Part shown: positions 58,703 through 64,000 of the stretch, in pieces
Position numbering within the stretch: the first letter of the stretch is position 1
How the letters are laid out: every line of letters starts with the position of its first letter
Source: Acinetobacter qingfengensis
GTDB lineage: Bacteria > Pseudomonadota > Gammaproteobacteria > Pseudomonadales > Moraxellaceae
DNA: 64,000 nucleotides
Reading direction: 5' to 3'
Assembly (NCBI RefSeq): GCF_008693185.1
Contig: NZ_VXKN01000010.1
Span: forward strand, 1-64,000
Notes under the pieces: model-generated
Databases searched by the model: none
Seen by the model: the letters and a program-made list of their open reading frames with translations, nothing else
Told to the model about the DNA's origin: nothing
Program-made: the position numbers and the translations under genes

Positions 58703-59710
58703 TCATTGTTTTTTTTGTAAGGTCTGTGAAGGACGTTCGCCATACTTCAAACGATACTGGCGAGAAAAATCACCTAAATTAATATAACCACAGGCATAAG
58801 CAATTGCTGCAACAGTCTGACCAGATGATGCCCGCAAAAGCTCTTGCCGAACCATTGCCAGACGAATATCTCGCATAAATTGTGCTGGGGTAATCTGGCG
58901 ATATTTTTTAAATCCTGATGACAAAGTCCGAATACTTACCCCTACTGCCTTTGCAATTTCTGCAATGGTTGGGCTATAACAAATGGAGTCCCGCATATAT
59001 TGCTCTGCCCGATCAATATACTTCGGTGCAATATATTCTTGTTGTTGTAAATTAATCTGCGCCCGTGCTGCCCATTCATTTAAAATATGTAAACAGACCA
59101 TTTGCTGTAAATGTTCACCAGCACGTGCCTGCAATTGAATTTCAGGAATTTCGCCAATACTTTTGCTTAAATATTGCAACAACATCAACCAACTGGAATG
59201 AACACCGCCAAATGAAGTCTTGAATTGCCATAATTTTACTGGTGCATGATGACCAAAATTTGCCAACATCAATTCCGTCATACAACGATGTGGAATTGTC
59301 AAATTCAGTTGTAAATGATCAGGATGAAAACTTACAGCATAATCATCCGTCTGACTGCAATCAACCAGAAAAGATTCACCAACTTCTGTTGTATGCCAGT
59401 GTGCAGCATTAACCGCATGATGACCCTGCCCCTGAAGTGTGGTCAATAAAATAATATTTCCTGCTTGTTGATCCCACTTGTTCAAATGCACAGGAACACC
59501 ATACTTAAAACGGGTCACAATCATATGACCAACTTTTATTGAATGCATACTAGATACAGGATCAGGAGATTTCCCCAAAAGTATAACGTTATATGGCATA
59601 TAGACTTGATCTGTCCATGCCTTAATTTCATCCCAATCTTGCGAAGACGAATTATGTGATTGTGGAATGGGTTGACCTGTTACATCATAAAGTAAAGTTT
59701 GTTCCAGCAT
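58703..59710 (-). CDS. AraC-family transcriptional regulator
   Basis: About 335 residues. The N-terminal domain resembles AraC_binding_2 (cupin-like, residues ~70-200), and the C-terminal double helix-turn-helix includes TIAEIAKAVGVSIRTLSSGFKKYRQITPAQFMRDIRL and AIAYACGYINLGDFSRQYRLKYGERPSQ. The ATG at 59710 is seven bases after GGAG, so a longer frame is rejected. It lies upstream of the serine hydrolase in the same direction and probably controls it. Confidence 0.88.
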   Translation of the reverse strand: MLEQTLLYDVTGQPIPQSHNSSSQDWDEIKAWTDQVYMPYNVILLGKSPDPVSSMHSIKVGHMIVTRFKYGVPVHLNKWDQQAGNIILLTTLQGQGHHAVNAAHWHTTEVGESFLVDCSQTDDYAVSFHPDHLQLNLTIPHRCMTELMLANFGHHAPVKLWQFKTSFGGVHSSWLMLLQYLSKSIGEIPEIQLQARAGEHLQQMVCLHILNEWAARAQINLQQQEYIAPKYIDRAEQYMRDSICYSPTIAEIAKAVGVSIRTLSSGFKKYRQITPAQFMRDIRLAMVRQELLRASSGQTVAAIAYACGYINLGDFSRQYRLKYGERPSQTLQKKQ

Positions 59711-59873
59711 AAGACGACTCCATCCTGTCCACTGCAATGCTGTTTCTCTCCCCCCATCTTCCATTGATGGGACTCATTTTTATTCATATTTTAGCCGGAC
59801 TGTAGATAAGCTTTGGCGATTTATTATATTCAATCAAAGCTAAAATCATGAATAAATGTCAAATAATAAACAC

Positions 59874-59903
59874 AAAAAAACCGCAATTCCATAAGAATGC
59901 AGT
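59874..59903 (-). terminator. Terminator after tRNA-Arg copy 1
   Basis: ACTGC-ATTC pairs with GAAT-GCGGT with a bulged T, followed on the minus strand by TTTTTTT. Confidence 0.75.
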
Positions 59904-59926
59904 TTAATTTTTCCTATATAAGGAAG

Positions 59927-60003
59927 TGGTGCGCTCAGAGAGATTCGAACTCCCGACCCCTTAGTTCGTAGCCAAGTGCTCTATCCAGCTGAGCTATGAG
60001 CGC
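59927..60003 (-). tRNA. tRNA-Arg (anticodon ACG), copy 1
   Basis: 77 nt with encoded CCA. Acceptor arm GCGCTCA/TGAGCGC, D arm AGCTCAGCTGGATAGAGC, anticodon loop CTACGAA and T loop TTCGAAT all fit. ACG (read as ICG after A34 editing) decodes CGU/CGC/CGA. Confidence 0.97.
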
Positions 60004-60092
60004 ATCGTGGGCATATTATAGATAATTAATTGAAATATACCAGCCTTTTTCAAAAGAAATAGAACAATTGCCTAATTTGTGTTCTAAAATCT

Positions 60093-60608
60093 TTATTTCT
60101 GAAGACTTTGTTTAAACCACGCATTCAAACGTCCTACAGCATTTTTATAAGGGGATGCCGTATTAAATTGAATCATTCTACCTCTTGGCCATTTTCCATA
60201 CCATACTTGCCCATAAAGTTGCTGATCATCAAAACGTGATACCAATTGCTTTATCGCCTGTTGATTCTCTGTCAATTTTTTCAACAAGACAACATAGTCA
60301 TTCACTGCGGCATAATCCTGATAAAATTTTTGTGCCAGTAAACCCAGTTGATTCCATTTATATCCTGTTTCTGGAAAATCAATGACCAGCCCCTGCTGCT
60401 CTCTATCATGCCATTTTAACACTAACGCTCCCCAACCAATGAGATAGGCAACCAATTGTGCCACACTGATGCATGTATTTTTGACATGTCCATCCAATAC
60501 AGGCAAATATGCCAGCTCTACTGGAACTTGATGCAGTTTCTTAATCAGTAAATTAAAGTTTTTATCAATCGCAATTAAAAGTTGTTGTTTATTCTCAGGT
60601 ACAGACAT
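60093..60608 (-). CDS. ClbS/DfsB-family four-helix bundle protein
   Basis: A 171-residue protein of the ClbS/DfsB family (DUF1706). Recognisable family features are SVPENKQQLLIAIDKNF at the start, LDGHVKNTCISVAQLVAYLIGWG, the WHDREQQG turn, and the C-terminal signature YGKWPRGRMIQFNTASPYKNA. ClbS of E. coli hydrolyses the cyclopropane of colibactin and protects the producer; DfsB-type relatives are annotated in many non-producers with unknown targets. No colibactin genes are in the window. It is placed between two tRNA-Arg repeats and could be acquired. Confidence 0.88.
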   Translation of the reverse strand: MSVPENKQQLLIAIDKNFNLLIKKLHQVPVELAYLPVLDGHVKNTCISVAQLVAYLIGWGALVLKWHDREQQGLVIDFPETGYKWNQLGLLAQKFYQDYAAVNDYVVLLKKLTENQQAIKQLVSRFDDQQLYGQVWYGKWPRGRMIQFNTASPYKNAVGRLNAWFKQSLQK

Positions 60609-60673
60609 CTTATTGTTTGATCATTTAAATAAAATGGAATAAACATTGTAACAAATAATAATTCTTTAAACAC

Positions 60674-60703
60674 AAAAAAACCGCAATTCCATAAGAATGC
60701 AGT
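60674..60703 (-). terminator. Terminator after tRNA-Arg copy 2
   Basis: Identical in stem and T-run to the terminator at 59874-59903. Confidence 0.75.
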
Positions 60704-60725
60704 TTAATTTTTCCTATAAAGGAAA

Positions 60726-60802
60726 TGGTGCGCTCAGAGAGATTCGAACTCCCGACCCCTTAGTTCGTAGCCAAGTGCTCTATCCAGCTGAGCTATGAGC
60801 GC
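60726..60802 (-). tRNA. tRNA-Arg (anticodon ACG), copy 2
   Basis: 77 nt, identical by eye to copy 1 including CCA. It is the second Arg gene of the leftward array Ser-Arg-Arg and ends at the terminator repeat. Confidence 0.97.
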
Positions 60803-60840
60803 ATCATATAATGTATGAAGAAATCCAGAATTTCATTTAG

Positions 60841-60917
60841 TGGTGCGCTCAGAGAGATTCGAACTCCCGACCCCTTAGTTCGTAGCCAAGTGCTCTATCC
60901 AGCTGAGCTATGAGCGC
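60841..60917 (-). tRNA. tRNA-Arg (anticodon ACG), copy 3
   Basis: 77 nt, identical by eye to the other two copies. It lies 21 bases after tRNA-Ser in the same transcript and has a different 3' flank, with no terminator between it and copy 2. Confidence 0.97.
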
Positions 60918-60938
60918 ATCATTTCAAACATTATCTCG

Positions 60939-61030
60939 TGGCGGTGAGAGAGGGATTCGAACCCTCGGTGAGCTATAAAACCCACACTTCCTTAGCAGGG
61001 AAGCACCTTCGGCCACTCGGACATCTCACC
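60939..61030 (-). tRNA. tRNA-Ser (anticodon GCU)
   Basis: 92 nt with encoded CCA and a long variable arm as required for serine. The anticodon loop is CTGCTAA inside the stem CTTCC/GGAAG. It decodes AGC/AGU. It is the first gene of the leftward tRNA array, divergent from rnr. Confidence 0.96.
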
Positions 61031-61236
61031 GTAACGAGGTCGCCATAATACAAATTTAACTCTTGCAATTCAAGCGTTGCATCGGCTTTTTTTATTATTT
61101 CTCATCCAAATATCTATTTTTTGTACAAATTTAGCAAATCTTTGTACTTTCTTAGCGTGTTACCATTAAGGCTTCACAGCAATACGCAATACGTCTATGA
61201 TAGACTGCAAGTAAAGTTAAAATTGATGTGTTAATA

Positions 61237-63747
61237 ATGATGAAAAAATGGAATGATCCTGAAGCATTGCTTGAATCACAACGTTATGATAACCCGATCC
61301 CTAGCCGTACATTAATTTCGTCACTGGTTGAAAAGTCTGATCAGGGGATGACGTATGATGATGTTGCTCAGGCATTTCAGTTAGAAGATGAAAATAGCCT
61401 TGAAGCACTCAGACGTCGATTGGGTGCGATGATAAGAGATGGACAATTAATCCGTATCGGTCAGACATATCAGCTATGTAATGATGATCAGGAATATGAT
61501 GCTTTAGTTGACATTAACCAACGTGGTCAAGGTTTTGCTGTCATTAAGGACCGAGATGATCTGTTGCTCAGTGAACGGGAACTTCGTCTGGTTTTTAATG
61601 GTGACCGTATTCGGGTGCGTCCAACCAGTATTGACCGTCGTGGACGCACACAAGGTTTTATTACTGAGGTGATCAAACATCAGGTACAGCAAGTGATTGG
61701 TGAATTGTGTGAACATGAAGGTGAATTTTATGTTCAGCCTTCAGCTCCCAATACACACCAACCAGTTACACTAGAAAAAGAACTGGTTGAACATGCAGGA
61801 CTTCGTGTAGGTGATGCAGTAAGAATCGCCATTGACGACTATCCAACACGCGAAGAATTTGCAACTGGGCATGTTATCAAATCCATGGCAAATCAGGCTG
61901 ATACACAAATTATTATTCCGGCAACCATTCTGGAATACGGCTTGCCTTATGAATTTCCGCAAGAAGTCATTGCTGAAGCAGAAAAATTCAAGGAGCCTTC
62001 TGCTCGTGATCGCAAAAATCGGGTCGATTTAAGAGATTTACCATTAGTAACCATTGATGGTGAAGATGCCCGTGACTTCGATGATGCAGTTTATGCAGAA
62101 AAACGTCCTGGTGGTGGTTACCGCGTCATTGTTGCCATTGCAGATGTCAGTCATTATGTCAATGTGGGCAAACCTCTGGATGATGAAGCGCAACAACGGG
62201 GGACGTCTGTTTATTTTCCGCATTATGTCTTACCCATGCTACCAGAAGCATTATCGAACGGCTTATGTTCACTCAATCCAGATGTCGATCGGCTATGCAT
62301 GGTCTGTGATTTAAACCTTTCCCGTGCCGGACGAGTCACTAAATACGAATTTTATCCGGCTGTAATGCATTCACAGGCACGTTTGACCTATACACAAGTT
62401 GCCCAATATCTAGCTGGAGATAGTCAGGCCATTGTCAATAATGCAGCAATCCATAAATCCATCAATACGCTATTTCAACTCTATCAAACCTTATTGCAGT
62501 TACGTGAACAACGTCATGCCATGGAGTTTGAAACAGTTGAAACATATATGACCTTTGATGACAAAGGTGCAATCAAGGAGATTCTGCCACGTAGTCGTAA
62601 TGATGCACATAAACTGATTGAGGAATGTATGCTGCTTGCCAACGTCGCTGCGGCTGATTTCGCCTTAACAAATGATGTTCCAATGTTATACCGTGTGCAT
62701 GAGCCACCTGAATTTTCCCGCATTCAAAAAGTACGTGATTATGTCAAACTTTTAGGGTTAAGTTTCCCAGAACAACCCACTCAGGCCGATTATCAACGCG
62801 TTATTGAAGCAACTAAAGATCGCATTGATGCAACCAGTATTCATGCTGTGCTGTTACGCTCCATGATGCAAGCGTATTATGCACCTAAAAATGCCGGACA
62901 TTATGGTCTAGCCTATGAGGCTTATACACACTTTACTTCCCCAATTCGCCGTTATCCGGATCTACTTTTACATCGTGCAATTAAAGCCAAACTGGCCGAA
63001 AAACCTTATCCATTACAAGGTGCTGCGCTAGATGCAGCCGGTGAACATTACTCCCAAACAGAACGCCGTGCCGATGAAGCCTCTCGAGATGTCACTGCAT
63101 GGCTAAAATGCCATTATATGCAACAACATCTGGGTGAAGAATTTACAGGTGTGATTACAGCCGTAACTGATTTTGGCATGTTTGTGACCTTAAGCGACCT
63201 TTATGTAGACGGCATGATTCATATCAGTCAACTTGGCGATGATTATTTTGTTTACGATGCTGCTTTACAGCGCTTAACAGGACAACATCAGGGACAGGTG
63301 TTTGCGCTTGGTGATAAAGTCGTTATCAAAGTCGCAGCGGTAAACCTTGAAGAACGTAAACTTGATTTTGTGCTGGTCAAACAAGTCAGTAGTGCTGGTC
63401 GTCTGGTGCGTGGTAAAGCACCACGTAGTAATAGCACGGCAACACCCCGATCTACTCGGAGTCGGACAGCAGCAAAAGAACCACAACAATATGACAATAC
63501 GTCAACTGGTAATAAGCCAGTGCGTAAAAAACGTACCCCTACAGTGACAGATAACCAACCAAATCTTCCAGAACAACTCGTAACACCAACTGAAGATAAA
63601 CCTAAAAAAGCCAAAAAGAAAAAATCAGACCATGTTGCTGATCGTAAACCAAGCAAAGACAAAGGCAAAACTAAAAAGAAAGACAAAGTGAAAAAAGCCG
63701 TCAAAAAAAGTAAAAAGTCCAATGCAAAAGCCAGAGCTGAAGATTAA
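61237..63747 (+). CDS. rnr: Ribonuclease R
   Basis: A 3'-5' exoribonuclease of about 836 residues that degrades structured RNA. Order: winged-helix N-terminus, two cold-shock domains, RNB catalytic domain with the metal-binding Asp cluster (IDGEDARDFDDAVYA), S1 domain (FTGVITAVTDFGMFVTL) and a Lys-rich tail of about 110 residues. The ATG at 61237 is chosen over an upstream GTG; no good ribosome-binding site is visible. The short palindrome TTTGTACAAA with a TTTGTAC half-copy 21 bases on lies in the promoter region (61120-61147). Confidence 0.95.
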   Translation: MMKKWNDPEALLESQRYDNPIPSRTLISSLVEKSDQGMTYDDVAQAFQLEDENSLEALRRRLGAMIRDGQLIRIGQTYQLCNDDQEYDALVDINQRGQGFAVIKDRDDLLLSERELRLVFNGDRIRVRPTSIDRRGRTQGFITEVIKHQVQQVIGELCEHEGEFYVQPSAPNTHQPVTLEKELVEHAGLRVGDAVRIAIDDYPTREEFATGHVIKSMANQADTQIIIPATILEYGLPYEFPQEVIAEAEKFKEPSARDRKNRVDLRDLPLVTIDGEDARDFDDAVYAEKRPGGGYRVIVAIADVSHYVNVGKPLDDEAQQRGTSVYFPHYVLPMLPEALSNGLCSLNPDVDRLCMVCDLNLSRAGRVTKYEFYPAVMHSQARLTYTQVAQYLAGDSQAIVNNAAIHKSINTLFQLYQTLLQLREQRHAMEFETVETYMTFDDKGAIKEILPRSRNDAHKLIEECMLLANVAAADFALTNDVPMLYRVHEPPEFSRIQKVRDYVKLLGLSFPEQPTQADYQRVIEATKDRIDATSIHAVLLRSMMQAYYAPKNAGHYGLAYEAYTHFTSPIRRYPDLLLHRAIKAKLAEKPYPLQGAALDAAGEHYSQTERRADEASRDVTAWLKCHYMQQHLGEEFTGVITAVTDFGMFVTLSDLYVDGMIHISQLGDDYFVYDAALQRLTGQHQGQVFALGDKVVIKVAAVNLEERKLDFVLVKQVSSAGRLVRGKAPRSNSTATPRSTRSRTAAKEPQQYDNTSTGNKPVRKKRTPTVTDNQPNLPEQLVTPTEDKPKKAKKKKSDHVADRKPSKDKGKTKKKDKVKKAVKKSKKSNAKARAED

Positions 63748-64000
63748 GCTCTACTCTTTACCATCAGCTATTGTCCTGCATTAGCTGATGGTAAAGGTTA
63801 TTTTAGATTACACATCAGCCAACAAAATGATTATAAATAATAATTTCTTTTTATCCTTCTATTCATAAATAAACATTAACTATAATTTTTTGGTTTATAA
63901 ATGACGATTATTTAAATCTATCTTTCCTGTATTAAATTTATTTTAATCATAATCCCGCTAATCACATTAAACACCCCATTTCTTTAGGATAAAATTAATA
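63748..64000. other. Right-edge intergenic region
   Basis: After the rnr terminator the sequence is strongly AT-rich and has no credible ORF on either strand up to the window end. It may hold the promoter of a gene beyond the edge. Confidence 0.6.
63756..63796 (+). terminator. rnr terminator hairpin
   Basis: A 14-bp perfect stem (CTTTACCATCAGCT / AGCTGATGGTAAAG) with a 13-base loop, followed by GTTATTTT. Confidence 0.8.

Larger units (their letters stand above)
59868..60006. repeat. Direct repeat copy 1 (terminator plus tRNA-Arg)
   Basis: A 139-base unit that includes a tRNA-Arg and its downstream terminator. It is almost identical to the unit at 60668-60805; the only differences are a few bases in the short tract between tRNA and terminator. 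The two copies flank a 661-base segment with a ClbS-like gene. Confidence 0.9.
60668..60805. repeat. Direct repeat copy 2 (terminator plus tRNA-Arg)
   Basis: A 138-base unit, partner of 59868-60006. It has the same tRNA and the same terminator hairpin. Confidence 0.9.

Noticed and set aside
61120..61147. TTTGTACAAA palindrome and half-copy upstream of rnr as an operator
   Set aside because: It is short, AT-rich and matches no known site; kept only as a note in the rnr entry.
63274..63722. Minus-strand frames over the RNase R tail
   Set aside because: They mirror the Lys-rich repeats of RNase R and show no independent start signal.

Overview
The window is about 64 kb of AT-rich bacterial chromosome. 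Gene content and order point to the Moraxellaceae, most likely Acinetobacter or a close relative: the mazG-relA-rlmD-cysM cluster facing a GacS/BarA kinase, a trpF-trpB-DUF1543-trpA-accD-folC cluster, an NPr-RapZ-DarP run, a BaeSR two-component pair, a PolB-type exonuclease, and many TTG/GTG starts. No insertion sequence, prophage, CRISPR array or rRNA is visible. This is assigned from protein families and layout only; no database search was run.

Layout. 0.2-5.7 kb: a SAM methyltransferase, the branched-chain amino-acid carrier BrnQ, MetG and a secreted orphan. 6-7.8 kb: the Mrp Fe-S ATPase and ribosomal genes rplT/rpmI. 7.9-13.4 kb: two tandem TonB-dependent siderophore receptors, each behind its own Fur-like palindrome, and a glutathione transferase; this block separates rpmI-rplT from infC-thrS (13.7-16.2 kb). 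16.4-17.7 kb: an SDR enzyme and a MerR regulator. 17.7-24.4 kb: a leftward run darP, NPr, rapZ, panC, panB, folK, pcnB, a ComEA-like gene and mazG, tightly packed with start/stop overlaps. 25-30.7 kb: relA, rlmD, exonuclease, cysM. 30.9-36.3 kb (rightward): hybrid kinase GacS, a crotonase, a tartronate-semialdehyde-reductase-like enzyme and hydroxypyruvate isomerase. 36.4-45.4 kb (leftward except one gene): a DUF475/TerC membrane protein, an RcnB-like protein, a SPOR protein, folC, accD, trpA, DUF1543, trpB, trpF. 45.5-52.1 kb (rightward): a cobalamin riboswitch with a BtuB-like receptor, a cobalamin adenosyltransferase, a glycerophosphodiesterase, a desaturase and SelO. 52.2-55.1 kb: BaeSR and a divergent lipoprotein. 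55.1-59.7 kb: an FAH-family hydrolase, a YcxB-like membrane protein, an outer-membrane channel, a serine hydrolase and an AraC regulator. 59.9-61.0 kb: three tRNA-Arg(ACG) and one tRNA-Ser(GCU), with a ClbS/DfsB-like gene between two copies of a tRNA-Arg-plus-terminator repeat. 61.2-63.7 kb: RNase R.

How the parts fit together. Most of the window is housekeeping: translation (MetG, ThrS, IF-3, L20, L35, tRNAs), vitamin and amino-acid synthesis (pantothenate, folate, tryptophan, cysteine) and RNA metabolism (PcnB, RNase R, RlmD). Accessory or adaptive parts are the two iron receptors, the B12 uptake and adenosylation unit, the AraC/hydrolase/channel cassette and the ClbS-like gene in the tRNA cluster. 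I found no clear new multi-gene system. The best candidates for new biology are regulatory or architectural: a thrS leader hairpin whose loop resembles a tRNA-Thr anticodon loop, a nested inverted repeat holding two perfect DnaA boxes between selO and baeR, and the ClbS-like gene captured between tRNA-containing direct repeats.
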